From positions 110,589 through 174,588 of the forward strand of contig JBBRYX010000011.1 in the NCBI GenBank assembly GCA_038237225.1: a DNA stretch of 64,000 nucleotides. The letters run 5' to 3'. Each line of letters starts with the position of its first letter. Position 1 is the stretch's first letter. Origin of the DNA: DASVUC01 sp038237225 (GTDB lineage Bacteria; Planctomycetota; Phycisphaerae; Tepidisphaerales; Tepidisphaeraceae). The notes beneath the pieces were generated by a model. The model had not been told where the DNA came from and made no database searches. It saw only the letters and a program-made list of their open reading frames with translations. Positions 1 through 9,578 of this stretch are shown one piece after another. Made by a program: the position numbers and the translations under genes.

Positions 1-1053
1 GAATCACCTGGCCGCCGACTCAATATCCCCTCCGGATCCTCCGTCGCCGTTCTCTTAACCCCCGGCGGCTGGCAGATCGGAAACATCCCCCTGGGCGTCG
101 GCGCCCTTACGATCGTCCCCTCAACCGACGGCACGGTGGCCATCAACAACAAAGCCTATCACGGGCAATATCGTCTCGTGCCTCAAAAAGAAGGCTTCGA
201 TGTCGTCAACGACGTGGACATCGACTCTTATCTCAAAGGCGTGATCGCCGACGAACTCCTCAAGCCTTGGCTCCTCGAAACTTACAAAGCGCAAGCGGTC
301 ACGGCGCGCACGTACGCGCTCTACGAAGCCCGTACCGCACGCGGCGGATCCGTGCTCGGCAAGACCTTCGATGTGTTCGACGACACCCGATCCCAAGTTT
401 ACGGCGGGATCAAATCCGAAACCACCAAGTCCCGTCAAGCGGTCGACGAAACCTCCGGAGTCGTCGTTGTCTACGGAACACCAGGACAGGAAAAAATCTT
501 CAAAGCCTATTTCTCCGCCTGCTGCGGGGGCATCTCCCAGTCCGCGGCCGACGCCTTCAACGAAGCCTACATTCCGCCTCTTTCCGATCAGAACAATCAC
601 TCGCTTTGCTCAGCCAGCAAGTGGTTTAACTACGGACCGATCGTCATCCCGAAAACCGAACTCACCGCGCGCATCCGCGCGTGGGGCGAAAGGAAAAAGC
701 GCCCCGAGCGCAACATCTCCACGCTCGCGTCCATCGACGTCGTCGCCGTCAATCGCTGGGGCAGGGCAACACGATTCGTGATCAGCGACACGAGCGGCAA
801 CCATTTCTCGCTCGCGGGCGAAGAACTCCGCTGGGCGGTCAACACCAACGGCACCGACACCACGCGTCTCACCAGTTCATTCGTCAAGACGATCAATGAA
901 CCCGATGCCATCCGCTTCGTCGATTGCCACGGCAACGGTCACGGCGTCGGTCTCTGCCAATACTGCGCCCAAGCCCGCGCGGAAGCGGGCATGCGTCACG
1001 AAGACATCATTGTCTCCGCCTTCCAGCGTGCCAAGCTCGCCCGCGCGTATTGA
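1..1053 (+). CDS. SpoIID/LytB-domain protein, 5' end outside the window
   Basis: The frame is open from base 1, so the true start lies upstream and at least 350 residues are encoded here. The core has the SpoIID pattern: a YLKGVIADEL segment followed by YKAQAVTARTYALYEA, then AYFSACCGGISQSAADAF and, near the end, GNGHGVGLCQYCAQARAEAG. This matches the layout seen in SpoIID/LytB proteins, which in Bacillus cleave denuded peptidoglycan glycan strands. In a non-sporulating planctomycete the likely role is cell-wall or envelope remodelling. That role is inferred, as is export, because the N-terminus is not visible. A second SpoIID-like domain occurs in the PEP-CTERM protein at 36786-39422. The next gene starts 100 bases downstream on the same strand. 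Confidence 0.85.
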   Translation, partial: ESPGRRLNIPSGSSVAVLLTPGGWQIGNIPLGVGALTIVPSTDGTVAINNKAYHGQYRLVPQKEGFDVVNDVDIDSYLKGVIADELLKPWLLETYKAQAVTARTYALYEARTARGGSVLGKTFDVFDDTRSQVYGGIKSETTKSRQAVDETSGVVVVYGTPGQEKIFKAYFSACCGGISQSAADAFNEAYIPPLSDQNNHSLCSASKWFNYGPIVIPKTELTARIRAWGERKKRPERNISTLASIDVVAVNRWGRATRFVISDTSGNHFSLAGEELRWAVNTNGTDTTRLTSSFVKTINEPDAIRFVDCHGNGHGVGLCQYCAQARAEAGMRHEDIIVSAFQRAKLARAY

Positions 1054-1152
1054 GCCACGATCTGCTGCGTGCCATGACGCCTCAACCCACGGTCAGGGTT
1101 CCGCACAAACCTTCGGCACTCGACCGTGTCTCCTTTTCTAACCGAGGTGAGC

Positions 1153-3315
1153 ATGCGGCCTCACACCCCCCGAAAGCTTCTCCTTCTCGTCTCTCCTTTC
1201 GTCCTCTATCCCTATGGCACCCCGGCGATGGGCGGCGAGGTTCACGTATCGATCTCATACGACGCCCCTCGTCGCAATCTGGATGCTTGCGAGGCGGCGC
1301 TCGCTCAAACCTGTGCCGAAGCGGCCAGCGCCCGGGCCGCTCTGGATCAGGCGCTGGCCAACCAATCCGCGGCCGCCAGCTCCATCGCTGCTGCCAATGG
1401 ACAAATCCAAACCTCCGCGCGCTGCATTGCTGACGCGCAGGGCCGGATTGATTTGATCAGTCAGTCGCTGGTCTTTCTGCACGATCGCGCCGCGGCTGCT
1501 CGAGCGAGCTTCGACGCCGCCAAAGCGAAAGCCGCAACCGCGGCCGCCGAAGTAATCAATTATCAGAACACCGCCCGCGCCACGTTCGAATCCAGCCCGG
1601 CGTATTCACAGGTTGCGACCGATCTTGCTTCCGCCAAAAATGCTCACGATCACGAAGTGGACGCGACTCTGGATGCGCTCCGAGGCACCTACGACTATGT
1701 GGGTCTGTACGATCAGGTTGAAGACCTTGAAGAAGCCGTTCAGTTTGAGCGTAATCGGAATCCTGTCGATCAATCGTCTCTCAGCGCCGCCAGTGTGAAT
1801 TGGATGAACGCCAAGAGCGCCTTTGAGCGCTTCAAAGCGGACCAGGTCAACCATGATCCGCTGGTTGTCGAAGCCCGTGCCCGCGTCAACGCGATCGAGC
1901 AGGCCCGCCAGGAACTCGTTAGGCGCTTCAGCAACGATGTGGCCGCCGATCCGAATCTGAAGAACCTTATCGCCGGCTCGGCCGCTGCGCAACAGGACAT
2001 GCAGATGCAGATTAGCGCCGCGAACACGACCGCGGCCGACGTCACCGCGCGCGAGCAGGCGATCGCGAATCTTCAAACCACGATCACGTCGGAAAGCGCG
2101 CGCCTTGCCCAGGCTCAGACCGATGTCACAGCGTGGCAGTCCGCGCATAACCAATATGCCGGCGACGCTGTCAATACGGATTCCTGGCTCCGCACACTCT
2201 GGGTTCGCGAAGCCACCTGCCGGCGCGATCGCGATTGTGCCGCGGAGAATCTCCGCATCTGCCTCGCCGATCGCGACAATCACGGCCAGCGCGATTATGA
2301 CCGCGACCGCGACAACTCCTATCACCAAGGTGGCAATCGCGATCACGCTTACCGGGGTTCAGACTCAGCTCGCGACGGATACGCTCGCGATCGCGACGGC
2401 AAATCCCGCGACATCCGCGACACTCGCAATCCCAATGATCGCGACGAGAAGGACCGTCAGCGGCGAGAAGACGCGATCGCCTCCGCGGAACGGACCGAGC
2501 GCGAAGCCCTGGCCGCACGTCATGTGAGAGACCGCGCCGAAGAGCAGCGGCTCGCGCAGCTCCCGTCGCAGGAGCGTCAGAAAGTGGAGCAGCAACGGAC
2601 CGAGGAGCGGCGGCAGCGCGAGCTGGAGCGTCAGCGAACGCAACCCGTTTCTGTCGCTTCCGCCTCAGCGGCGCCGCGCGTCGGGCGTCCCGTTTCACTC
2701 ATCGGTCTCCCCGGCGAGGATAGCGCTCGTGTCGCGCATCCCTTTGATCCTAAAATTCCCGCGGCAGCTCGAAGCGACGTCCAGCGTCAGCAAATCAAAA
2801 ACGCCGAGACGCGCGATGCCTTCGGGCAATCCGCGGCGGCATCGGCCACGCCCATCGCAACACCGAAGCCCGCGGCAATTCTCGCCGCCGATGCATCTCC
2901 TCGTGACAGGGCACGGGATCCAGCGCCGATCAGTCCAGTCATCGATCCTCGTCCCTCAAGCCCGGACTCCCGCGGATCAAAGGCCCCGGACCAACCTGCG
3001 CAGCGTTCCCGCCCCGAGCCGAAGGGCGAAGAACGCGATGCGACGCACGCTCAAACCCGCGCCCAGCGCGAGCGCGCTCGTCAACAGGATCAGGACCGAC
3101 AAGAAAAGGAATCGCAGTCTCGCGCTGAGCGCGATCGCCAGGATCGCGATGCCCGCTCGCGCGCCGAAGAAGATCGTCGCCGCCAGCAGGAATCCCGCGC
3201 GAAGTCCGAGCCGAAAAGCCGTGAGCGCGAATCCCAGTCGCAGTCCAAATCAGACGACGATCGGCGCCAGCGTGATGCGCCCGCGCCGTCGACACCGATC
3301 CGCCGCGCGCGCTGA
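1153..3315 (+). CDS. Exported coiled-coil protein with Arg/Asp-rich low-complexity tail
   Basis: A 720-residue protein of unknown function. The ATG at 1153 is preferred over an upstream GTG at 1126 because GAGGTGAG lies just before it and it begins a signal peptide (MRPHTPRKLLLLVSPFVLYP). Residues about 30-360 are Ala-rich, helical and coiled-coil-like with a few cysteines. From about residue 360 onward the protein is dominated by Arg, Asp, Glu, Gln and Ser in short RDRD/RER-type runs, so it is highly charged and probably disordered. No catalytic motif was recognised. It may be a structural or nucleic-acid/polyanion-binding envelope protein, but that is a guess. The charged tail also produces long spurious antisense reading frames. 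Confidence 0.75.
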   Translation: MRPHTPRKLLLLVSPFVLYPYGTPAMGGEVHVSISYDAPRRNLDACEAALAQTCAEAASARAALDQALANQSAAASSIAAANGQIQTSARCIADAQGRIDLISQSLVFLHDRAAAARASFDAAKAKAATAAAEVINYQNTARATFESSPAYSQVATDLASAKNAHDHEVDATLDALRGTYDYVGLYDQVEDLEEAVQFERNRNPVDQSSLSAASVNWMNAKSAFERFKADQVNHDPLVVEARARVNAIEQARQELVRRFSNDVAADPNLKNLIAGSAAAQQDMQMQISAANTTAADVTAREQAIANLQTTITSESARLAQAQTDVTAWQSAHNQYAGDAVNTDSWLRTLWVREATCRRDRDCAAENLRICLADRDNHGQRDYDRDRDNSYHQGGNRDHAYRGSDSARDGYARDRDGKSRDIRDTRNPNDRDEKDRQRREDAIASAERTEREALAARHVRDRAEEQRLAQLPSQERQKVEQQRTEERRQRELERQRTQPVSVASASAAPRVGRPVSLIGLPGEDSARVAHPFDPKIPAAARSDVQRQQIKNAETRDAFGQSAAASATPIATPKPAAILAADASPRDRARDPAPISPVIDPRPSSPDSRGSKAPDQPAQRSRPEPKGEERDATHAQTRAQRERARQQDQDRQEKESQSRAERDRQDRDARSRAEEDRRRQQESRAKSEPKSRERESQSQSKSDDDRRQRDAPAPSTPIRRAR

Positions 3316-3401
3316 TGTGGAAATTGCACCGGTGTCGCTTGATCCTCCGCGCCCGTTCAACCACACGCGGATCATGTCAACTCTAGAACACCAGCCAAAG
3401 C

Positions 3402-4778
3402 TCACTGTGCCGGCGGCTGATTCGGTTGATTGCCTGTCTTGATTACCTGAAGCAGTTTTTCTGCGCGATACACGATCTCCATGTCCTTGTTTTTGGTGGC
3501 CGTCTGAAGCTGCGGCTCCGCGGCGCGACCAAGCTCGGACAACGCCTTCTGCGCCGTCTGCCGCTTGTTCCAATCCACATCCCCAAGCTGCGCGATCAAT
3601 TGATCGACTTCCTTGAGAATGGTCGGGTCGATGTTCTTCAGGATGACCAGTCCCACGCGCACGGTCTTTCGCGGGGTCGGCACCACATCCTCAGGAATCA
3701 GCCGATCCAGGTCCTCGCGATCGAGCTGCGCCACTGCCGTCATGCGCTTGCTGTCGCCATCCTGCGCCTGGAGGATCGAAAGGATCAGATCCGTATCCAC
3801 CGGCGTCAACCCCGAAGCCGCCAGCCGATGCTTCCATCCCGTGACCGGCATGGTCTTCGAATCCGTTGCGGATAATGCGAAACCAACCGCGGGCTGGCTC
3901 GTCGGCGCCGTCGATGCCTGGGTTGAAGAACGCGTCGAGGCGCGACTTGCGGCTCCGGTTCTTGGTTGAGGCCTCGAAGCGGGCGGCGGCTTTTCACCGT
4001 CGGCAAACACCGTTTTCAGATCCGCCGCGCTCGGCGAGCGCCGTGTCGCAGCCATCGTTGTCGCCTGTGTTGTGGCGGGTTTCGTCGCGGGCCGCGCTTG
4101 CGACGCCTTCAATTCCGCAAGCGTCCCCACCTGCCATCCGGAATCCGTGGGCTTGTAGAATTCCAGGTTCCGCAGCGTGTACTCGCTGGTGTTCGACACC
4201 TTGTAAGTCGTTCCTTCTCCCGTAACTTTGATCGGCATTTTGAACGGAATCTCCGCGTCATACACGAGCGCTCGATCGCCCGACCCGTTGAACGAGAGAT
4301 AGTTGCTCTCACCGTCGCGAATCTTCTTGTACCAGCTCTTCGGATCTACTTCCCCCATCCGCGGGGGCGTCGTCGTCGCCGACATGTCCTTCCACAGCAG
4401 CCGGGTTGATTTGCTCTCAGCCTTTGGCCAGTGGCCGTTGAACTGCCCGGATTTCATCTCCAGGAGAATATCGATCTTCTGCTTGTCGTCGGTGGGCACG
4501 TTCCCCAGCAGCCGGATCACACCGATTGGCATCGGCTGATTCGCCTTCTTCTCCTCCGCCATGCCGCGCCGGGTCGACACGAATTCCGGAAACGTCGCCT
4601 TGAATTCATTCAGCGCATTGGCGTTGGGCTGGTTCGTATCGGCGACGAAGATCACCCATTCATGAAGCTCATAGTCACCTGATGGTCCGCTGGTGGGCAC
4701 CGCTCCGCGCGATACAATACCAGGAGCAAGAAAAGCCGCCAACAGCGAAACCGAAATGATTGCTTTCAATGGATTCAC
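3402..4778 (-). CDS. Exported protein with C-terminal HEAT-like repeat, last gene of the MoxR operon
   Basis: 458 residues, beginning with a signal peptide (MNPLKAIISVSLLAAFLAPG). The N-terminal ~220 residues form a domain I do not recognise. A long Ala/Thr/Ser/Pro-rich linker follows at about 230-310. The C-terminus holds RQTAQKALSELGRAAEPQL, a pattern typical of a HEAT/armadillo-like helical repeat common in planctomycete exported proteins. It follows the NPCBM gene by 56 bases on the same strand and is the last gene of the run that begins at 22635. No enzymatic motif was seen; a protein-interaction role outside the cytoplasm is inferred. Confidence 0.75.
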   Translation of the reverse strand: MNPLKAIISVSLLAAFLAPGIVSRGAVPTSGPSGDYELHEWVIFVADTNQPNANALNEFKATFPEFVSTRRGMAEEKKANQPMPIGVIRLLGNVPTDDKQKIDILLEMKSGQFNGHWPKAESKSTRLLWKDMSATTTPPRMGEVDPKSWYKKIRDGESNYLSFNGSGDRALVYDAEIPFKMPIKVTGEGTTYKVSNTSEYTLRNLEFYKPTDSGWQVGTLAELKASQARPATKPATTQATTMAATRRSPSAADLKTVFADGEKPPPASRPQPRTGAASRASTRSSTQASTAPTSQPAVGFALSATDSKTMPVTGWKHRLAASGLTPVDTDLILSILQAQDGDSKRMTAVAQLDREDLDRLIPEDVVPTPRKTVRVGLVILKNIDPTILKEVDQLIAQLGDVDWNKRQTAQKALSELGRAAEPQLQTATKNKDMEIVYRAEKLLQVIKTGNQPNQPPAQ

Positions 4779-4834
4779 TTTTCTTACCCCTATTTGGGTT
4801 CAAGCAGCGCGCCGAAGGCGATTCAACGACAAGT

Positions 4835-7321
4835 TTACTTCGCCGATCGAATCACGCGAGCATTCGCCCACACAACTCGGTCGGCAACGTCCTGGTTTCT
4901 TCCGTAATCCACTTCGAGCGTCAGCTTCTGAATCCCGCTGAGAGGAACCTTGATCTCAAAAACCTTGTCGTCACCTTTGGCGCTCAGATTTTCAAACAGG
5001 GTCTTCCCGTCACCGATTACGCGGACGATGCAGTCGCCGATTTTCCCTTCCGGCTGCTGGAATCCCACCTTGGTTCGAAACTCGTCATAGCGCCCGCCAA
5101 CTTCGTAGATCAGCCGGCAGCGCGAGTGCACTGCAATCCCTCGCGGATAGGATCCATCCTGAAGCTGGATCGGCTTTCCGTCCAGCGATTTGTCGTTTTT
5201 GTACGCATACACGCGATCAAAGAAGGGCGTCTGCTCGACGCTCGACGGCTTCATGTCTGACAGATATGCCAGCTTCCCGTTCTTGCACGTGATCCTGGTG
5301 ATCTTGGCCAGCGGAATCCGAATCGCCTGATCCCATTTCGTCACCAGTTCCAGTTCCCCCGACTCGATGGAGCTTACTTTGCCGCTCAGCGACTGTTCCG
5401 TGTTCGCGAAGCTCAACTGCTGCTCGAACTGCGGCGCCACGGGGTTCAGATCCGGATGCGCCAGCACCACGCCTACGAGCCGTGCGACTGGGAGCTTGCG
5501 TTCCTCGTCGTTGAATCGAAACCGAAGCCCGCCCTCGCTGAGCCCGAGCGCCACGCCTCGAACCGCCACGACATCATTGTCCTTCACCGCATACGCGACG
5601 TCTTCGCTGGCTGCTGATTCATTCAGCGCTTTCGCCTTGGCGATCATGTCCTGGCTGCCGCACCAGATCGTGTTCACCTGTTCGATCGGAACCTGGATCG
5701 GCGCGATTCCGGAATCGAATTGATAGGTCACCTTTTTGTCTGCCCAGTGGGTCAGCTCGCCCATCAGCTTGTCGCCGCTCGTCAATTCGAGCCGGCAGTT
5801 CTTGAAGCTGACCGGCGCACTGGCCGGCTTGCCTGGGGTTTTCACTGAAGCGGTGGCAGCACCCGGTGATTTGATCGTCAGATCGACGACATCCTCCAGC
5901 GCCAGCTTTTGGATCTCATCCTTCCCGTTCTTTCCCTTTGCCACCAGCGAGAGCATCCCATCCTTCAGACCGGCAAGATCCGCGGTCACCGACGTATCAT
6001 CCACCTTTTGCGCGACCACGTTCGCCAGCACGACCTTCGGAGCCGGTGCAACACCGTTCTTAGCGCTGCGACCTTCGGTTGTGTTGCCGTGCGATGCCGA
6101 TGGTGCATGCTCCGAAGCCGCCGTTGTCGGGGACGCCGTGGTTTTGGCCACCGGCGCGCTCATGATCCGCAGCGGCGGCGAGCGCTTCAGCGTCGATGCG
6201 TCCAACTCTGCCACGGATTCACTTCCGGATTCATCATTTCGTGACAAGGATACCTTGAACACGCTGGTATCAGCCGGGTAGGGGGGCGCCGTCCATCGGC
6301 CCGACGAATCGGTCACGATGCAGTTGTGCAGTTCCCGCCCGAATGTATCGGTAAACGTCTTCTCCGCATGAAGCGTCACCATCCCCTTGGCGATCGGCTT
6401 GCCATCATCCCCCTTCGCGGTCCCGCCGTAGTAGCTTGCGGGAATCATCTTAAACACCTGCCTGTCATCGCCCTTCGCGATGCGCTCGGTCATCACGAAG
6501 CCGTCCTTTTCCACCCGAAGGCCGTGCTGCTCGGCGTCGTTCGTCAAGGGCGTTACCGAAATCTCGCCCTTTGCATCCGTCGCGCCGTTCCGCGAAAAGT
6601 TCAGCCGCTCCGCATCGGCTGTCACCTTTGCCCCGGCGAGCGGCTTGTCCTGATCGTCGGTCACATAAACCTTCAGCGCTGAATCATCTTTCAGCTTCTC
6701 CGGCTTGGCGTCTTCCGCGGCCGCGAATGAGATTTCGCTGACCTCAAATGTTGCATTCCCGGTCTCGTTCGAGCTGACCCAAATCCCCAGGTTCTTCAGC
6801 GGCTGATCGAGCTTTAACTCGCTCAGATCCTTCTTCAGTTCATGCTCCCGACTGTCCGGTTGCACGTCCTCGCCGGTGAACAGGCCAGGCGCCAGCGAAG
6901 AGGCATCCCCTTTACCCACCACCATCCGCACCACCGACTGCGCCTGCTTGTCAAAATTGGTTGCGCGATACTTGATCGTCAGGATCGGATACTTCGCCAG
7001 ATCGACCGGAACCAGCGGCCGGTAAAACCACATCGCCTTCGCACTCGCATCCACCACGGTAAACTTCGGCTTACTTGTCAGGGGGTCATAGCCATACACG
7101 GTCGGCGGCTTGTTTGAATCCCACTCAGCGGCCGGAATCCAACTCACTTTTGGATCCAGTACAACCGCCTGCTCCGGCGCGGTGTTCGAGTTGTTGGGGT
7201 TGGCTGCGCCGTGTTGGGGAACGACTTGACCGTTCACGATGATCCGCTGAGCAACCACCTTCTGGGCGTGGGCAAACGACGATGCCACCGACAGAGCAAG
7301 GATGAAAACCAAAGCCCGCAT
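4835..7321 (-). CDS. Large exported protein with C-terminal NPCBM carbohydrate-binding module
   Basis: 828 residues. The ATG at 7321 is chosen although the frame stays open to 7555, because it starts a clear signal peptide (MRALVFILALSVASSFAHAQ) and AAGGA lies just upstream. The C-terminal ~130 residues, from TPFFDRVYAYKNDKSLDGKP through YPRGIAVHSRCRLIYEVGG and FRTKVGFQ to the end, follow the NPCBM pattern (a putative carbohydrate-binding beta-sandwich). The middle contains carboxypeptidase-regulatory-like beta segments (VTADAERLNFSRNGATDAKG) and Ala/Thr-rich linkers. The probable role is binding glycans at the cell surface or in the periplasm. It is preceded by a 206-residue exported protein with only 22 bases between them. 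Confidence 0.85.
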   Translation of the reverse strand: MRALVFILALSVASSFAHAQKVVAQRIIVNGQVVPQHGAANPNNSNTAPEQAVVLDPKVSWIPAAEWDSNKPPTVYGYDPLTSKPKFTVVDASAKAMWFYRPLVPVDLAKYPILTIKYRATNFDKQAQSVVRMVVGKGDASSLAPGLFTGEDVQPDSREHELKKDLSELKLDQPLKNLGIWVSSNETGNATFEVSEISFAAAEDAKPEKLKDDSALKVYVTDDQDKPLAGAKVTADAERLNFSRNGATDAKGEISVTPLTNDAEQHGLRVEKDGFVMTERIAKGDDRQVFKMIPASYYGGTAKGDDGKPIAKGMVTLHAEKTFTDTFGRELHNCIVTDSSGRWTAPPYPADTSVFKVSLSRNDESGSESVAELDASTLKRSPPLRIMSAPVAKTTASPTTAASEHAPSASHGNTTEGRSAKNGVAPAPKVVLANVVAQKVDDTSVTADLAGLKDGMLSLVAKGKNGKDEIQKLALEDVVDLTIKSPGAATASVKTPGKPASAPVSFKNCRLELTSGDKLMGELTHWADKKVTYQFDSGIAPIQVPIEQVNTIWCGSQDMIAKAKALNESAASEDVAYAVKDNDVVAVRGVALGLSEGGLRFRFNDEERKLPVARLVGVVLAHPDLNPVAPQFEQQLSFANTEQSLSGKVSSIESGELELVTKWDQAIRIPLAKITRITCKNGKLAYLSDMKPSSVEQTPFFDRVYAYKNDKSLDGKPIQLQDGSYPRGIAVHSRCRLIYEVGGRYDEFRTKVGFQQPEGKIGDCIVRVIGDGKTLFENLSAKGDDKVFEIKVPLSGIQKLTLEVDYGRNQDVADRVVWANARVIRSAK

Positions 7322-7343
7322 GGGAGAAGTCCTTTTGTCAGTC

Positions 7344-7964
7344 TTAACGTGAAGATGGATTGGTGGTGGGCGTCGCTGCCGCCGCGGACGGATTTTTCTC
7401 ATCGCCCGCCAACTGCTCCTGCGCCAGGCGCCGGTAATAACTTTGAAGGATTGCCTCATATCCCGGCGGAAACCCATCGGTCTTGGATTGCAGAATCTGC
7501 TCGCGCTGCTTCGGCGGCAGGTTCCCCCACATTTTTTCGCTGGCCTTGGGATCATGAAGATCGCGAATTCCGCCCGGGCCTCCCGCGATTACAGAATCCG
7601 CCATCGGCCGCGTCGGATTAAGCCCGCCGCCGCCGCCACCGCTCTTCTTCATCGCCTCTTCGAGCTTCTTGATCACCCCGTCCAGATCCGCGACGCAGCG
7701 TTGTTCCTTCGCCTGCACCGGATGATCGGTCTGAAGCTTATCGAGGTCGATCACGATCGATCCCATGTCCCTGGCAATGAACTTCAAGGGATCTTCGTCG
7801 CGGCTCGCGGTCGCATCGTGCACCGCCTTGCCGATCATTCCCTGCGTGTCGCTCAATCCGGGCTTTGCGCCGGGAAGCGCAAATGATCCGGACGCCCCCC
7901 GCGCCGGCGCGTTGACCAGCAGGATCAGAACCACCGCGGCGATCGAAAGAGTTATGGTCTTCAT
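7344..7964 (-). CDS. Small exported protein of unknown function
   Basis: 206 residues with an N-terminal signal peptide (MKTITLSIAAVVLILLVNAP) cleaved near ARGASG. The middle contains a helical stretch (DKLQTDHPVQAKEQRCVADL) followed by a Gly-rich loop. The C-terminus has a short helical region ending YEAILQSYYRRLAQEQLAGD and a disordered Ala/Thr tail. GGAGGAA sits immediately before the start. It is separated by 14 bases from the upstream coiled-coil gene, whose stop lies close to this gene's ribosome binding site, so translation is likely coupled. I do not recognise a family; the position implies a periplasmic partner in the MoxR/VWA system. Confidence 0.75.
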   Translation of the reverse strand: MKTITLSIAAVVLILLVNAPARGASGSFALPGAKPGLSDTQGMIGKAVHDATASRDEDPLKFIARDMGSIVIDLDKLQTDHPVQAKEQRCVADLDGVIKKLEEAMKKSGGGGGGLNPTRPMADSVIAGGPGGIRDLHDPKASEKMWGNLPPKQREQILQSKTDGFPPGYEAILQSYYRRLAQEQLAGDEKNPSAAAATPTTNPSSR

Positions 7965-7978
7965 TGTTCCTCCGATCC

Positions 7979-9388
7979 TTATTCATCCAGGCAATCCGGA
8001 CACACTCGGTGATGAATTGCATCGGTCGCATCGCGAACCTGCGCCTGCATATCTCGCACGCCGCCGATCTTCGTCTTCAACTCACCGGGAAGTTCTCGGG
8101 CGGCCGCGGCGCGCCGGCCGTCCGTGTCCTTTGTCTCTTCGGTCACCCGAATTTGCAGCATCTTCAGGACCTTCAGCTCCGCCAGCAGCTTGTTCTTGTC
8201 GCCGCCGCAGCCCTTGCAGTTGGAGGGCTTCGATCCTGATGCCTGCAATTCCTTGAACGTCTCAATCAGATCTTTCAGATCGCGCTCGACCTGCTGCTCC
8301 GCATCAATCACGTTCTTGTTCGCACGCGACTGTTGCAGATCGTTTTGAATCACCACGCAGCGTCGCGAAATGCTCTGCAGTGCGGGTGGCAGCGCCAAAC
8401 TGAATTGCGTCTCTTCGATCAGCTCGATCGTTTGATCGGCGATGGTCACGATCCGGCCTTCCGCCGTCCCAAGCTGTTTCACGCGCAACAGCGCCTCGCG
8501 ATCGTTGGCCTCGGCCCGGGGATAGAGCGACGCCGTTGCCTGCCGAACGGAGGTTTGCCGATCGAGCATGTCCTGGAGGTTCGCGATGATCTGCTTGCGA
8601 ACCAGCCGCTCGATCTCTTCGAGCAGCTTCTTCTTTTGCTCCTCAAGCTCTTTCTTGGCAACCTCAAGCTGCTTGATCGCATCGGTCTGCTCCGTCAGCG
8701 CATCGCCTCCCTTTTTATTGCCAAGGCTGCCCGTGGCCTTGCTCATCGCTGTGGATGCACTGGTCAGCGAGCTTGCCGCCTTGACACCCTTTTCACCCAG
8801 GTCTTTCATCATCGCGTTGATGTTGTCCGTTGACTTTTTGTTCTGCTCCTGATCTTTCTTCGCCGCGTCAAACTTCTTCGGATCGACAGGCTTGTTCTGC
8901 TTCTGATCCGCGGCCACCTTGTTCGTCTCAGTCTGCTGGCGCTTCTGTTCCTTGATTGCTTCATCCAGCTTCTTGATCGCAGCGTTCAGCTTCTTGAGCT
9001 GCTCTATCTGCATGGCCAGATCGAGGTCCGTGGCCAGCAGCAGCTTCTTCAGCTCATCGAGCTTCTTGAGAACTTCCTTCTGCTCGCCGGAAGCTTTATT
9101 CAGGTCCTTCGTCCCGATCAGTTCGAGCACGTCCTTCATCTGCTCGACGATCAACTGCTCCCGCGCCTTGCGCACGGCCATCAGCAGCTTCGCTGAATCC
9201 CCCGCCTCGGTACTGCGGATCAATTCCGCCAGATGGAACATCCGCTCTTCAAGCTCTTTCATCTGAGCCTGGATGGTTTTCTGCTGGAACTGAATCTGAT
9301 CCGCGGGCGTCACCTGCGTCGTCGGCACCGCGTAGGAGAATCCGCAAATCAAAAGTGCGACGATCGCGACTTGGAAGAGGCGATTCAT
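7979..9388 (-). CDS. Exported coiled-coil protein with two CxxC motifs
   Basis: 469 residues. The start at 9388 is chosen because it opens a signal peptide (MNRLFQVAIVALLICGFSYA) and AAGGATGG precedes it; the frame extends artificially to 9514 through a 15-bp tandem repeat. Most of the protein is predicted coiled coil rich in Lys, Glu, Gln and Leu (QKEVLKKLDELKKLLLATDL and similar heptads). Toward the C-terminus there is CKGCGG and at the very end CPDC, which could form a zinc site or a redox pair. No enzyme domain was recognised. It lies within the same-strand gene run and is likely a periplasmic scaffold or stalk, by inference. Confidence 0.8.
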   Translation of the reverse strand: MNRLFQVAIVALLICGFSYAVPTTQVTPADQIQFQQKTIQAQMKELEERMFHLAELIRSTEAGDSAKLLMAVRKAREQLIVEQMKDVLELIGTKDLNKASGEQKEVLKKLDELKKLLLATDLDLAMQIEQLKKLNAAIKKLDEAIKEQKRQQTETNKVAADQKQNKPVDPKKFDAAKKDQEQNKKSTDNINAMMKDLGEKGVKAASSLTSASTAMSKATGSLGNKKGGDALTEQTDAIKQLEVAKKELEEQKKKLLEEIERLVRKQIIANLQDMLDRQTSVRQATASLYPRAEANDREALLRVKQLGTAEGRIVTIADQTIELIEETQFSLALPPALQSISRRCVVIQNDLQQSRANKNVIDAEQQVERDLKDLIETFKELQASGSKPSNCKGCGGDKNKLLAELKVLKMLQIRVTEETKDTDGRRAAAARELPGELKTKIGGVRDMQAQVRDATDAIHHRVCPDCLDE

Positions 9389-9462
9389 AACGCCATCCTT
9401 TGCAAGAGAGAAGGGGGGGCAGGGGGGCCGGATCATCATACTTTCCCAACAAAACCAGCACA

Positions 9463-9507
9463 ATTCATTTCTTTCACATTCATTTCTTTCACATTCATTT
9501 CTTTCAC
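9463..9507. repeat. Three perfect tandem copies of a 15-bp unit
   Basis: The unit ATTCATTTCTTTCAC occurs three times head to tail in the spacer between two genes of the MoxR operon. On the minus strand it encodes the artefactual CERNECERNE N-terminus of an over-extended reading frame. It sits just beside a two-armed palindrome at 9517-9567. Confidence 0.95.
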
Positions 9508-9516
9508 ATCCCATAG

Positions 9517-9567
9517 CACGGGCATCCTGTCCGTGTCAGCGACTCAAACACGGGCAGGATGCCCGTG
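9517..9567. repeat. Two-armed palindromic repeat, CACGGGCA type (copy 1)
   Basis: Left arm 9517-9535 and right arm 9549-9567 are inverted copies of each other with one mismatch. Each arm is itself a palindrome of the form CACGGGCA-NNN-TGCCCGTG. The element can therefore fold as two hairpins or as one long cruciform. It lies in the spacer between the coiled-coil gene and the DUF4175-like gene. Related copies occur at 11719, 16474, 18518 and 19654. Confidence 0.95.
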
Positions 9568-9578
9568 ATTCGGGTAAA

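Noticed and set aside
1606..2346. A minus-strand frame within the Arg/Asp-rich gene
   Set aside because: Shadow of the low-complexity coding sequence; no ribosome binding site or motif.
9463..9507. CRISPR array
   Set aside because: The repeats are contiguous with no spacers and only 15 bp long.
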